From the NCBI GenBank assembly GCA_016742095.1, contig JACVCJ010000008.1, positions 1-64,000 on the forward strand: 64,000 nucleotides of DNA. The letters run 5' to 3'. The notes below the pieces were generated by a model that saw only the letters and a program-made list of their open reading frames with translations, searched no databases and was not told where the DNA came from. Position numbers and translations under genes: made by a program. Source of the DNA: Bacteroidia bacterium. GTDB taxonomy: Bacteria; Bacteroidota; Bacteroidia; CAIKAF01. Position 1 is the stretch's first letter; every line of letters begins with the position of its first letter. Shown here piece by piece: positions 24,967-33,792 of this stretch.

Positions 24967-26250
24967 TATCCAGTCTGTTACGATCTTTTCCAGGGCGATA
25001 CCACGGCTGCCTTTCAGTAATACCTGCCAGCCGCTGAGGTCTTCTTTTCGTATATGCATAGCTGCCTCTCCGGCATTACTGTAATTCTCAAAAGGGAATT
25101 CTTTCCCGGCATTCTGAAACTCAGGCCCCACCAGCACCACACGGTCAAACCCGAGGTCTTCCGCCAGGTTCAGCATCTGGTAATGTTCGTCGTGGCTGTA
25201 GCTTCCCAGTTCCAGCATATCGCCGAGGATCACCATGCGCGGAGCCTCTCCCGAAACGGCAAAACTGCGCAGGGCGGCTTCCATACTGGCCGGATTGGCA
25301 TTGTAGCAATCCATCACCAGGGTCATTTCCCCGGTCTGTATGATCCGCGAACGGTTCGATGATGGCACATAAGCCTCAATGGCAGCGGCGATCGCCTCCG
25401 CAGGCACTTCAAAATTCCGGCCCACCGCCACGGCAGCCAGTACATTGCCGAGGTTGTAACTGCCGAACAGCTGCGTTTTTATCTCTATGGCCGGGCGCGA
25501 ACAGGCCACGGTAAGCGTATTTCCGCCCGGGACCTCACGGCCGCTCACATTATTTTCCGTTCCTTCTCCGTAGGTATATACGCGCAGGCCTTCGGCCATT
25601 TCCACGAGGTCGAACTCATCGGTGTTCAGAAAGGCCATACCACCGTTCTCCCGCAACCAGGTATAGAGTTCTCCGTTGGCCAGGCGCACATTTTCGATGG
25701 AGCCGTAACCTTCGAGATGATCTTTCCCGTTATTGGTGATCAGGCCTGAATCGGGTGCGGCAATGCGGCAGAGGGCAGCCGTTTCGCCCAGGTGATTGGC
25801 TCCGATCTCGATCACGGCAATATCGGTGTCCGGCTCTACCGAAAGCAGGCTCAGGGGCGTACCGATGTGGTTGTTCAGGTTGCCGCGGGTGGCAAAGACC
25901 TTGTAGCGTGTAGAAAGTACGGCATGGATCAGTTCTTTGGTCGTCGTTTTCCCGTTGCTGCCGCATACCGCGATCACCGGGCATTTCAGCTGGCGGCGGT
26001 GATAGGCGGCCAGGTCCTGCAGGGCGGTCAGGGTATCTTCCACCAGGATATAGCGGTGTCCGTTCACTACCGAAGGGTCGTCCACTACGGCATAGGCCGC
26101 GCCTGCTTCGAGCGCCCGGGCGGCAAAACGGTTACCGTCGAAACGTTCGCCATGCAGGGCAAAGAACAACATGCCCTGTTCCACCGTGCGCGTATCCGTG
26201 GATATCTTTCCACAGTGCCTGAAAACATTATATAAAGCAACTACATCCAT
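24961..26250 (-). CDS. murF: UDP-MurNAc-tripeptide-D-alanyl-D-alanine ligase
   Basis: A 429-aa ATP-dependent Mur ligase adding D-Ala-D-Ala to the peptidoglycan precursor in the cytoplasm. The start has the STDTRTVEQGMLFFALHG uridine-binding region, the P-loop is CGSNGKTTTKELI near residue 106, ATP-site residues follow in IEIGANHLGE, and MVILGDMLELG lies in the C-terminal domain. It is a stand-alone gene, away from the usual mur/fts cluster, and divergent from queA. Confidence 0.95.
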   Translation of the reverse strand: MDVVALYNVFRHCGKISTDTRTVEQGMLFFALHGERFDGNRFAARALEAGAAYAVVDDPSVVNGHRYILVEDTLTALQDLAAYHRRQLKCPVIAVCGSNGKTTTKELIHAVLSTRYKVFATRGNLNNHIGTPLSLLSVEPDTDIAVIEIGANHLGETAALCRIAAPDSGLITNNGKDHLEGYGSIENVRLANGELYTWLRENGGMAFLNTDEFDLVEMAEGLRVYTYGEGTENNVSGREVPGGNTLTVACSRPAIEIKTQLFGSYNLGNVLAAVAVGRNFEVPAEAIAAAIEAYVPSSNRSRIIQTGEMTLVMDCYNANPASMEAALRSFAVSGEAPRMVILGDMLELGSYSHDEHYQMLNLAEDLGFDRVVLVGPEFQNAGKEFPFENYSNAGEAAMHIRKEDLSGWQVLLKGSRGIALEKIVTDWIS

Positions 26251-26333
26251 GCGTTCTCAAAAATGCATAAAAACGGTAACTCTTTACGGTACCGCCGCAT
26301 TTTTTTTTCATGCAGTCATGTTGAAAAAGAGCG

Positions 26334-26341
26334 TACTTTTG
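26334..26341 (+). promoter_or_regulatory. Bacteroidota -7 box before queA
   Basis: TACTTTTG matches TAnnTTTG. Transcription would begin a few bases later, at about 26348, which favours ATG 26354 over 26345. Confidence 0.4.
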
Positions 26342-26353
26342 CGCATGATCTCC

Positions 26354-27523
26354 ATGGATATATACGACTATCCCCTGCCGGACGAACGTATTGCACGTTT
26401 CCCGGTAAACCCGCGGGATACGTCCAGATTGCTGGTATACAAAAAAGGTGCCATAGAACACCGTATCTTCTCGGAGCTGCCCGCCCTGCTTCCTGCCGGT
26501 TCGCTGCTGGTGCTGAACGAGACCCGGGTGGTGCCGGCGCGCCTTTTCCTGCAACATCCCAAAGGAAAGAACATCGAGGTTTTTGTGCTGAGTCCGGCCG
26601 ATCCGGAACTGAACGCACACCTGGCCCTGCAGCTGAAAGGCGAATGTACCTTCCACTGCCTCATCGGCGGACGGAAGACCTGGAAAGACGGCGAGGTACT
26701 GCAAGCCTCCTTTGGAAATATCACCCTGCAATGCCGTTATGCCAACCGGGAACAGAATCATGTACATTTCAGCTGGCAACCTGCCGCACTGAGTTTTGCC
26801 GAAGTGCTCGAAAGCGCCGGGAACATTCCCCTGCCTCCCTACATAAACCGCGAATGGGAAGAAAGCGACCGGGAAACGTACCAGACCGTATATTCCCGCC
26901 TGGAAGGTTCCGTTGCCGCCCCGACCGCCGGGCTCCATTTTACGCCTGCCGTTTTCGAAGCCCTGCGCGCAGGCGGCATACACAGCGAGTACACGACCCT
27001 GCACGTAGGAGCCGGTACGTTTATGCCCGTAAAGACCGATAATGCCCTGGAGCATACCATGCACAGCGAACAGATCGTGATCAGCGATACCCTGCTGCAA
27101 CACGTCCTTGCGCAGGAGGGGCCGGTAATTGCCGTAGGCACTACTTCCTGCCGTCTGCTGGAAAGCATGTACTGGTTCGGGGTAAAACTGGAGAGCGATC
27201 CGCAGGCCGCATTCCGCATTTCGCAGGACGATGCCTATACGTTACAGCCCCTGCCCCGCGAAAAAGCGCTGCAAAACATCCTGAAAGCCATGCAGGAACG
27301 CAATATCACGGAATGGACCGGACATTCGGCCCTGTACATACTGCCGGGCTATACGTTCCGGGTGGTGAACGGACTTATCACCAATTTTCATCAGCCTAAG
27401 TCTACATTACTGTTGCTGGTAAGCGCCCTGATCGGGGACGACTGGAAAAACGTATATACATCAGCATTAGAGAACGATTACCGTTTCCTGAGTTACGGCG
27501 ACAGTTCGCTGCTGCTGCCTTAG
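26354..27523 (+). CDS. queA: S-adenosylmethionine:tRNA ribosyltransferase-isomerase
   Basis: A 389-aa enzyme making epoxyqueuosine in tRNA from preQ1 and SAM. The start MDIYDYPLPDERIARFPVNP matches the family opening; conserved parts include LVLNETRVVPARLF, GNIPLPPYI, TYQTVYSRLEGSVAAPTAGLHFT, LHVGAGTFMPV, GTTSCR and TNFHQPKSTLLLLVSAL. The frame runs back to 26171 across the murF promoter region; I reject that extension. It ends with a stop shared with the dprA stop (CTTAG). Confidence 0.94.
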   Translation: MDIYDYPLPDERIARFPVNPRDTSRLLVYKKGAIEHRIFSELPALLPAGSLLVLNETRVVPARLFLQHPKGKNIEVFVLSPADPELNAHLALQLKGECTFHCLIGGRKTWKDGEVLQASFGNITLQCRYANREQNHVHFSWQPAALSFAEVLESAGNIPLPPYINREWEESDRETYQTVYSRLEGSVAAPTAGLHFTPAVFEALRAGGIHSEYTTLHVGAGTFMPVKTDNALEHTMHSEQIVISDTLLQHVLAQEGPVIAVGTTSCRLLESMYWFGVKLESDPQAAFRISQDDAYTLQPLPREKALQNILKAMQERNITEWTGHSALYILPGYTFRVVNGLITNFHQPKSTLLLLVSALIGDDWKNVYTSALENDYRFLSYGDSSLLLP

Positions 27524-28629
27524 ATCATGCGGTAACGTTTGCCGGGCAGGCTGCGTACCAGGCCCTGCATTTCCATCGACAACAGCAGGGTGGATAATTT
27601 GGCGGGAGAAAAGGCCGTATTGGCCATCAGTTCATCGATATGCCACTGTTCCTTGCGCAGCAGCAGTTCTGCCACCCGCGTTTCTTCGGCCGAAAGTTCC
27701 GGCAGCAGTTTGCGCTGTACGGCGACGGGGGTCTGTGCCTGTTCCCAGCCCATAAAGCGTGCCACGTCCGCAGCGTTCTCCACCAGGCTGGCCTTATTTT
27801 CCCGGATAAGCCGGTTGCAGCCTCTCGAATATTCATCCGCCGGGCGGCCCGGTACGGCAAATACCTCCCGGTGATAGTCCGAAGCCAGTTCAGCCGTAAT
27901 ATGTGCACCGCCTTTTTCGGCCGCTTCGATCACGATAACGGCATCACAAAGTCCGGCGATAATGCGGTTCCGCTCCGGGAAATTTCCCTTGTCGGGCCGG
28001 GTCTGCGAGCGGTATTCAGAAAGCAGTCCGCCCTGCTGTTCCAGCATGCTTTTTGCAATGGACTTATGCTGTGCAGGATACAGGGTATCGAGCCCGTGCC
28101 CGAGTACGCCTACGGTAGGCAGGCGGGCATACAGCGCACTTTTATGGGCCGTGATGTCGATACCGGCGGCCATTCCGCTTACGATCAGGGGCCGGTAAGC
28201 GGCCAGTTCACCGATCATCTGCCGGCATACGTCGCGGCCCTGTTCGGTGGCCCTGCGGGTGCCCACTATGGCCAGGGCATGACGGGGATTAAGGTCCGGG
28301 CTGCCTTTACAGAAAAGAAAAAGCGGGGCATCTTCACACCGTTTGAGCCTATACGGATAATCTGTGTCGAAAAAAGTTATCATTCGTATACCATTTTGTT
28401 CCATAAATGCTATCTCCCGGGCGGCAGCAGCTAAATTGGCAGGGGCTGAACGAAGTTTTTCGACGAGTTTTTTACGCACGCCCTCGATGGCGTACAATTC
28501 GCTGTCTTCCGCCTCCATCAAGGCAAGCGGAAGGGCGTTGAAGTAAGGCAGCAGGCTTTTCAGTATCTCGCGGCCTATACCATGGCAATAATACAGGGAA
28601 ATAAGGGCCTGTAAATTTTTTGTATCCAA
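27520..28629 (-). CDS. dprA: DNA-processing protein DprA
   Basis: A 369-aa protein that binds incoming single-stranded DNA and loads RecA in transformation. An N-terminal helix-hairpin-helix (LPYFNALPLALMEAEDSELYA) is followed by the Rossmann-like DprA core: AIVGTRRATEQG, IVSGMAAGIDITAHKSAL, PDKGNFPERNRIIAGL and REVFAVPGRP. The C-terminal winged helix (SPAKLSTLLLSMEMQGLVRSLP) is the usual DML1-like end. Tail-to-tail with queA. Confidence 0.95.
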   Translation of the reverse strand: MDTKNLQALISLYYCHGIGREILKSLLPYFNALPLALMEAEDSELYAIEGVRKKLVEKLRSAPANLAAAAREIAFMEQNGIRMITFFDTDYPYRLKRCEDAPLFLFCKGSPDLNPRHALAIVGTRRATEQGRDVCRQMIGELAAYRPLIVSGMAAGIDITAHKSALYARLPTVGVLGHGLDTLYPAQHKSIAKSMLEQQGGLLSEYRSQTRPDKGNFPERNRIIAGLCDAVIVIEAAEKGGAHITAELASDYHREVFAVPGRPADEYSRGCNRLIRENKASLVENAADVARFMGWEQAQTPVAVQRKLLPELSAEETRVAELLLRKEQWHIDELMANTAFSPAKLSTLLLSMEMQGLVRSLPGKRYRMI

Positions 28630-28630
28630 G

Positions 28631-28659
28631 TTGATAAAAATGTAATAATTGCTAATTTG
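28631..28659 (+). promoter_or_regulatory. Promoter of the TonB-dependent receptor gene
   Basis: TTG (28631-28633), 19 bp, then TAATTTG (28653-28659), one base shorter than TAnnTTTG. It is about 38 bp upstream of the ATG. Confidence 0.5.
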
Positions 28660-28697
28660 GCGGAGCTAAAAGTAACAATTCAAACGCAAAGAACCTC

Positions 28698-31172
28698 ATG
28701 AAGAAATGGAAAATCCTCCTTCCAGCCCTCCTTATCTCTACTTTTACGTATGCCCAGCAGGCTACGCTAAAAGGTAAAGTTACTTCAGAAAACGAACCCG
28801 TGCCATTTGCAAACGTATTGCTGAATCCCGTGAAAAAAGGGGCCACTACGGATGCCGACGGCAATTTCACCCTCAGCGTTGACCCGGGCACCTACTCCAT
28901 CACCGTATCTTATGTAGGCTGCAAACCGCACAACGAACAGATCACCCTCAATGCCGGAGAAACTCTCACAAAAGACATTGCCCTGGTTAAAATGACCCTG
29001 GGAACTGTTGTAAAAACAGAAGGGAAGTACGAAAAGAAGGTGGAGGAACTTACCGTTTCCCTGGATGTAATAAGACCCAACATTATTGAGAACAAGAACG
29101 TAACATCGGCCGATCAGGCCCTGCAACAGACACCGGGCCTGGTGATCGTGGACAGCGAGCCCCAGCTCCGCGGAGGAAGTGGTTACAGCTTTGGTGCAGG
29201 TTCCCGCGTGATGGTGCTGGTAGACGACCTGCCCCTGCTTTCGGGGGATGCCGGGCGCCCCAGCTGGGGATTTATCCCGGTGGAGAACGTAGAGCAGATC
29301 GAGGTGGTAAAAGGCGCCTCTTCGGTACTGTACGGTTCGGCGGCCCTCAACGGGGTTATCAACGTACGTTCGGCCTATCCTACCAGCAAACCCAAGACCA
29401 AGGTGACCTTTTTTGCCGGTATATACGATATTAAGAAAAGTCAGCGCTGGTACGACTCACGTACCATGCCCTACAATACGGGTATCAGCTTCCTGCATGC
29501 ACGCCGCCTCGGTAAAAAGCAGGAGTTCGACCTGGTGATCGGCGGTAACCTCTATTCCGAGAACGGTTACGTGGGTTACGGTAAAGTAGCGGGCGACAGC
29601 ACCGGTACCATGGCCGACCTGAAAAACCGCGAATTTGAACGCCGCGGCCGTATCAACTTCAACTTCCGCCACCGTGTGCCTAAAAAAGAAGGCCTTACCT
29701 GGGGCGTTAACGGTAACCTGATGTACAGCGCCAGCGGTTCTACCTTTATATGGCAGGGATTCGGCGCCGATTCCATTTACCGCGGTATGCCGGGCACCAC
29801 CACGCGCACGCTGCAGACCATCTTTCACATCGACCCTTTTATCACGCACACCAACAAGAACGGAAGCACCCAGTCGCTGCGCCTGCGCTATTTCTACCTG
29901 GACAATAACAACGACAATAACCAGGGCAACAGCAGCCAGTATATCTACGGCGAGTACCAGTACCGCATGGTTTTCCCCAAGATCAAGGACTTCTCCATCA
30001 CGCCGGGTGTAATGGCATCCTATACCATCGGTAAGGCCCAGCTCTTTGCAGGCAACCAGCCAACGATACCCAGCGGGTTCGACAGTATCCGTACCGACAG
30101 GATCGGCACCTATGCGCTGAACTCGGCCATTTACCTGCAGGTAGAGAAAAAATTCATCGACCGCATCACGATCTCCGGAGGTTTCCGCCTGGAGTACTTC
30201 CAGATCGGCAAAAGAGACCAGTATACCTTCGTAAACTCCAATACACAGGCTACCCAGCCTTTCGATACCCTCCTTAAAAAGCAGAACCTGCAGCCGGTTT
30301 TCCGTCTCGGTACCAATTTCCGGGTGGCCAAGGCTACGTATATCCGGGCTTCTTTCGGACAGGGTTACCGCTTCCCGACCATCGCCGAGCGTTTCATCAA
30401 GACCACGGTGGGCCCGGCCCAGGTATACCCGAACCCGGACCTGGCGCCTGAAAGGTCATGGAGCACCGAACTGGGTCTGAAACAAGGCTTTAAAGTAGGC
30501 GAATTCATGGGTTATTTCGACATTGCCGGTTTCTACCAGCGTTACCAGAACACCATCGAATTCGTAGCGGCCCAGTGGGGTACCTTCAGCGATCCGCTGT
30601 TCGGATTTGGTTTCCGTTCTGTGAACATCGGCCCTTCGCAGGTATGGGGTATCGATGCCTCTGTTATGGGTACGGGACAGTTCACCAAAGATTTCGGCAT
30701 GAATGTGCTGGTAGGTTACACATACAGCAACCCGACCGTACTGAACCCCGATTTCGTATATGCTACCAGCAATACCGGCGTAGAGCTCACCAACCGCAAT
30801 ACCAGCGACACGGCCAACGCGAAGCCCAACGAGATGAAGTACCGCTTCCGTCACCTGATCCGCGCCGACGTAGAGTTCAACTACAAAAAGCTCTCCCTGG
30901 GTGTCAGCGCCCGTTACAACAGCTTTATGCGTAACGTGGACAACATCTTCCTGATCTTCGACGATCTGAACGTACTGAACGGCGTACATCAGTCCCGCCA
31001 GTGGCACCGCAAAGGCGACTACGTGATCGACCTGCGCGCCGCCTACCAGGTACACCAGGGCCACCGTGTAAGCCTCATCGTGAACAACATCCTGAACCGG
31101 ACCTATTCCTTACGTCCGCTCAGCGTAGAGGCCCCGCGCCAGTTCATTCTGCAATACCAGGTGCAGTTTTAA
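28698..31172 (+). CDS. TonB-dependent outer-membrane receptor
   Basis: An 824-aa outer-membrane protein. Signal peptide MKKWKILLPALLISTFTYAQ; a carboxypeptidase-regulatory-like domain at about 22-105 (LKGKVTSENEPVPFANVLL, then VGCKPHNEQITL); a plug domain from about 130 (ADQALQQTPGLVIV, then LRGGSGYSFG and EVVKGASSVLYGSAALNGVI); then a beta-barrel ending in QYQVQF with the usual final aromatic residue. At this length it is a classical receptor (siderophore, vitamin or small solute), not a SusC of about 1000 aa, and no SusD follows. Ligand unknown. Confidence 0.93.
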   Translation: MKKWKILLPALLISTFTYAQQATLKGKVTSENEPVPFANVLLNPVKKGATTDADGNFTLSVDPGTYSITVSYVGCKPHNEQITLNAGETLTKDIALVKMTLGTVVKTEGKYEKKVEELTVSLDVIRPNIIENKNVTSADQALQQTPGLVIVDSEPQLRGGSGYSFGAGSRVMVLVDDLPLLSGDAGRPSWGFIPVENVEQIEVVKGASSVLYGSAALNGVINVRSAYPTSKPKTKVTFFAGIYDIKKSQRWYDSRTMPYNTGISFLHARRLGKKQEFDLVIGGNLYSENGYVGYGKVAGDSTGTMADLKNREFERRGRINFNFRHRVPKKEGLTWGVNGNLMYSASGSTFIWQGFGADSIYRGMPGTTTRTLQTIFHIDPFITHTNKNGSTQSLRLRYFYLDNNNDNNQGNSSQYIYGEYQYRMVFPKIKDFSITPGVMASYTIGKAQLFAGNQPTIPSGFDSIRTDRIGTYALNSAIYLQVEKKFIDRITISGGFRLEYFQIGKRDQYTFVNSNTQATQPFDTLLKKQNLQPVFRLGTNFRVAKATYIRASFGQGYRFPTIAERFIKTTVGPAQVYPNPDLAPERSWSTELGLKQGFKVGEFMGYFDIAGFYQRYQNTIEFVAAQWGTFSDPLFGFGFRSVNIGPSQVWGIDASVMGTGQFTKDFGMNVLVGYTYSNPTVLNPDFVYATSNTGVELTNRNTSDTANAKPNEMKYRFRHLIRADVEFNYKKLSLGVSARYNSFMRNVDNIFLIFDDLNVLNGVHQSRQWHRKGDYVIDLRAAYQVHQGHRVSLIVNNILNRTYSLRPLSVEAPRQFILQYQVQF

Positions 31173-31194
31173 TACGCACAATCTAAAATACAAA

Positions 31195-31224
31195 AACACC
31201 TTCCGTTGCGGGAGGTGTTTTTTT
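31195..31224 (+). terminator. Rho-independent terminator after the TonB-dependent receptor
   Basis: AACACCTTCC, loop GTTGC, then GGGAGGTGTT followed by seven or more T residues. Confidence 0.85.
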
Positions 31225-31243
31225 GTGCGGAAAATACGGACAT

Positions 31244-31275
31244 AAAAAAAGGGTAACTGCATGAGGCAGATACCC
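31244..31275 (-). terminator. Rho-independent terminator after the 53-aa membrane protein
   Basis: On the minus strand GGGTATCTGC, loop, GCAGTTACCC is followed by TTTTTTT (31244-31250 on the plus strand as A residues). It faces the previous terminator back to back. Confidence 0.75.
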
Positions 31276-31332
31276 TGTATACGTTTTGCACCTGCACGCG
31301 GGCAGATGCGGTATATTTTCAGGAGAACCGGT

Positions 31333-31494
31333 TTAATGTTCTTTAGGGTGACGGGCCATCTGAGCCATCCACCAGATGGTCATAGCGGCTCCGATCACGA
31401 TGAGGACCACGTTGAAATAATGCTCACCGAGCCATGTAAGACCTTTGAAAGACCAGAGGAAAAAATCTCCAAGGGGTTCAAAAAACCAGTTCAT
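31333..31494 (-). CDS. Small (53-aa) single-helix membrane protein
   Basis: A short ORF from ATG 31494 to TAA 31333. It starts MNWFFEPLGDFFLWSFK and has a hydrophobic helix (YFNVVLIVIGAAMTIWWMA) and a charged end (RHPKEH). Its own promoter-like boxes and its own strong terminator frame it, which supports a real gene despite its length. It is divergent from the DUF6427-like gene. Family not recognised; possibly a subunit-like or regulatory membrane peptide. Confidence 0.7.
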   Translation of the reverse strand: MNWFFEPLGDFFLWSFKGLTWLGEHYFNVVLIVIGAAMTIWWMAQMARHPKEH

Positions 31495-31523
31495 ATCTAT
31501 TAGTTTGTTTTGTTTCTTTGTGA

Positions 31524-31553
31524 CAAAATTAGAAATAATATCAAAACACCCAA
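31524..31553 (-). promoter_or_regulatory. Promoter of the 53-aa membrane-protein gene
   Basis: On the minus strand TTG (31551-31553), 19 bp, TAATTTTG (31524-31531). This is a full match to TAnnTTTG with normal spacing. Confidence 0.55.
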
Positions 31554-31568
31554 TTTTAGGTGCTCAGT

Positions 31569-32558
31569 ATGTTTCAAAATAGAATTTCGGGGTATATAAC
31601 GGGGATCGTTCTGCTGTTCCTGCTGTTCATTCCCGATTTTCTGCAACCCGCACCCGATACAGAATACAGCAACCAGTTGTTCTGGCAGCTGCTGCATACC
31701 GGGTCCTGGTCGGCCGCCTGGCGCAGCATTGCCGCCATGTGCCTGATCCTGGCGCAGGCCTTTATCCTCGATTCCCTGCTGGGCATCCGGAACATCTACG
31801 AAAAAAACACGGGCATCCCCTTTGTACTTTTTATCCTGTTCTATGCCGCTCATCCGGCACTGCATACCTTTTCGCCCGCCCTGGCCGCGCAAACCCTGCT
31901 GCTGGTCGGTTTGTGGAACCTGCTGGAGATGTACCAGCGCAAAAAAGTGATGTTCGCCGCCTTTAATTCGGGTATCATCACTACCATTGCCGCCCTGTTC
32001 TGGCTGCCGGCACTGGTGTTTCACATCTTTAATATCGTAGCCTGCGCCATTATCCGGCCGCTGAACTACAAAGACGTGATCGCCTTCCTGATCGGCGGCT
32101 CCCTGCCCCTGCTCTACATCGTGTGTGCCTATACGGCCCTGCCCTTCGAATTTCACTATTTCCCCGAACTTATTGTACGCCATCCCAACGAAAGTTTTGC
32201 CTCCCTGCGCTTCTCTCCCGCCATCTGGGGATATGCCTCCTGGATCTTCCTGCTGCTGAACATTGCACTGCTGCATACATTCCGGGCCTACAGCCGCATC
32301 AAGATCATCAGCCGCCGCTTTTTTACCATCGTTATCATTATACCGCTTTTCCTGCTGGCCGGTATTGCCCTGGCCGAAAGCCCGGCAGGTTCGCACTTTG
32401 TACTCCTGGGCATTCCCTTTACCCTGCTTATGACGCAGCTTATGCTCGATACCAGGGACCAGCGCCCCCTGAAAATAGGCTTGGTGCTCTTTTTACTGAT
32501 GCTCATCTGGCTGCAGACCGACTGGTATTTCGATATTTCTTTTTCGCTCATTCCGTAA
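31569..32558 (+). CDS. DUF6427-like multi-pass membrane protein
   Basis: A 329-aa protein with about eight to nine hydrophobic helices spread over its whole length. Motifs include MFQNRISGYITG at the start, PLNYKDVIAFLIGGSLPL in the middle and WLQTDWYFDISFSLIP at the end. The pattern matches DUF6427, a Bacteroidota membrane family of unknown role. ATG 31569 was chosen over GTG 31560. It is followed by purQ after 53 bp, but purQ has its own -7 box. Confidence 0.72.
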   Translation: MFQNRISGYITGIVLLFLLFIPDFLQPAPDTEYSNQLFWQLLHTGSWSAAWRSIAAMCLILAQAFILDSLLGIRNIYEKNTGIPFVLFILFYAAHPALHTFSPALAAQTLLLVGLWNLLEMYQRKKVMFAAFNSGIITTIAALFWLPALVFHIFNIVACAIIRPLNYKDVIAFLIGGSLPLLYIVCAYTALPFEFHYFPELIVRHPNESFASLRFSPAIWGYASWIFLLLNIALLHTFRAYSRIKIISRRFFTIVIIIPLFLLAGIALAESPAGSHFVLLGIPFTLLMTQLMLDTRDQRPLKIGLVLFLLMLIWLQTDWYFDISFSLIP

Positions 32559-32581
32559 GCCTTATTTCCTTATCATTTTAT

Positions 32582-32589
32582 TACCTTTG
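32582..32589 (+). promoter_or_regulatory. Bacteroidota -7 box before purQ
   Basis: TACCTTTG matches TAnnTTTG, 22 bp before the ATG at 32612. Confidence 0.45.
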
Positions 32590-32611
32590 CAGCATAAATT
32601 CTGTAACGATC

Positions 32612-33304
32612 ATGAAATTTGGGGTAATCACCTTTCCGGGAAGTAACTGTGACCAGGACCTGATTTATGCACTGGAAAAGACCGGCGGACGACCGGTAGC
32701 ACAACTCTGGCATAAAGACCACGACCTGCAGGGCTGCGATATGGTTTTTTGTCCGGGCGGCTTTTCGTACGGCGATTACCTGCGTTCCGGCGCCATCGCC
32801 CGCTTTTCACCGATCATGCAGGAAGTGATCGCTTTTGCCCGCAAAGGCGGTTATGTAATGGGCATCTGCAACGGTTTCCAGATCATTACCGAGGCCGGAC
32901 TGCTGGAAGGCGCCCTGCTGCACAACAATACGCAGAAGTTCATCTGTAAGAACGTATACCTGCGCACCGAGACCAGCAACTCCCTCATTACACAGAATAT
33001 TGCCAAAGGCGAAGTACTGCAGGTCCCGATCGCCCATGGCGAAGGCAACTATTTCTGCAGCGACGATACCCTGAAACAACTGCAGGACGAAGACCGTATC
33101 CTGTTCCGCTACTGCGATAAGGACGGAGAGATCGGCAACGGCGCTAATCCCAACGGTTCGCTGGATAACATTGCCGGTATCACCAACAAGGGCCGCAATG
33201 TATTCGGTATGATGCCGCACCCCGAAAGAGCCTGGCATAAAGAACTGAACAACGAAGACGGTAAAAAACTGTTCGAAAGTATCCTGAATACCGTGCTGGC
33301 TTAA
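32612..33304 (+). CDS. purQ: Phosphoribosylformylglycinamidine synthase subunit PurQ
   Basis: A 230-aa glutamine amidotransferase that supplies ammonia to PurL in purine synthesis. It has KFGVITFPGSNCDQD, FSYGDYLRSGAIA, the nucleophile elbow GICNGFQ with Cys86, and the His-Glu pair in MMPHPERA. The small separate form implies a small PurL and a PurS elsewhere in the genome. The longer frame starting at 32123 is a shadow of the upstream gene. Its stop overlaps the folA stop (TTAA). Confidence 0.95.
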   Translation: MKFGVITFPGSNCDQDLIYALEKTGGRPVAQLWHKDHDLQGCDMVFCPGGFSYGDYLRSGAIARFSPIMQEVIAFARKGGYVMGICNGFQIITEAGLLEGALLHNNTQKFICKNVYLRTETSNSLITQNIAKGEVLQVPIAHGEGNYFCSDDTLKQLQDEDRILFRYCDKDGEIGNGANPNGSLDNIAGITNKGRNVFGMMPHPERAWHKELNNEDGKKLFESILNTVLA

Positions 33305-33789
33305 GCCTTACGGTCCCAGATCTCAAATGTGAACGCGTAGGCGTGTTTTTCGTCGGCGGCATGCATCTCTGAAGAAGTGCAGGTCCACCCGGCCGTGTCC
33401 CATTCCGGGAAAAATGCGTCGCCATCTACATGCGCGTGTACGCGGGTAATGTACAGGCGGTCGGCGATGGAAAGCGACTGCCGGTAAATATCAGCTCCGC
33501 CCACGATCATGATCTCCGGAACGTCTTTTACCATATCGATGGCCTGCTGAATGGAAGAAGCGTGCTCAAAACCCTCCGGGGCCTCCTGCAGGCTGCGCGA
33601 AATAACAATATTGCGGCGGTTGGGCAGCGGACGGCGGTTGATGCTGTCCATGGTATTGCGGCCCATGATCACGGGCTTGCCGAGGGTCTGCTGTTTAAAC
33701 CATTTCAGGTCCGCAGGTAATTTCCAGGGCAGATCGTTGTGCAGACCGATCACCCGGTTCTCGGCCATGGCGGCAATGAGTGAGATCAT
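33301..33789 (-). CDS. folA: Dihydrofolate reductase
   Basis: A 162-aa enzyme reducing dihydrofolate to tetrahydrofolate with NADPH. Motifs: SLIAAMAENRVIGLHNDLPW at the start with Trp and the acidic position replaced by the usual DLPW loop, LPADLKWFKQQT with the substrate Asp, VIMGRNTMDSI, and IMIVGGADIYRQ. Length is normal. It lies 3 bp downstream of thyA, a common pair since thymidylate synthase makes its dihydrofolate substrate. Confidence 0.95.
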   Translation of the reverse strand: MISLIAAMAENRVIGLHNDLPWKLPADLKWFKQQTLGKPVIMGRNTMDSINRRPLPNRRNIVISRSLQEAPEGFEHASSIQQAIDMVKDVPEIMIVGGADIYRQSLSIADRLYITRVHAHVDGDAFFPEWDTAGWTCTSSEMHAADEKHAYAFTFEIWDRKA

Positions 33790-33792
33790 AGG

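Noticed and set aside
26171-26353. Upstream extension of queA
   Set aside because: Crosses the murF start region and the -7 box; it adds residues not expected in QueA.
31500-32396. Open frame of 298 codons on the minus strand
   Set aside because: Antisense to the DUF6427-like membrane gene; Gln/Gly/Asp-rich product, typical of the reverse complement of hydrophobic codons.
32123-32611. Upstream extension of purQ
   Set aside because: Shadow of the DUF6427-like gene; PurQ starts MKFGVITFPGSN at 32612.
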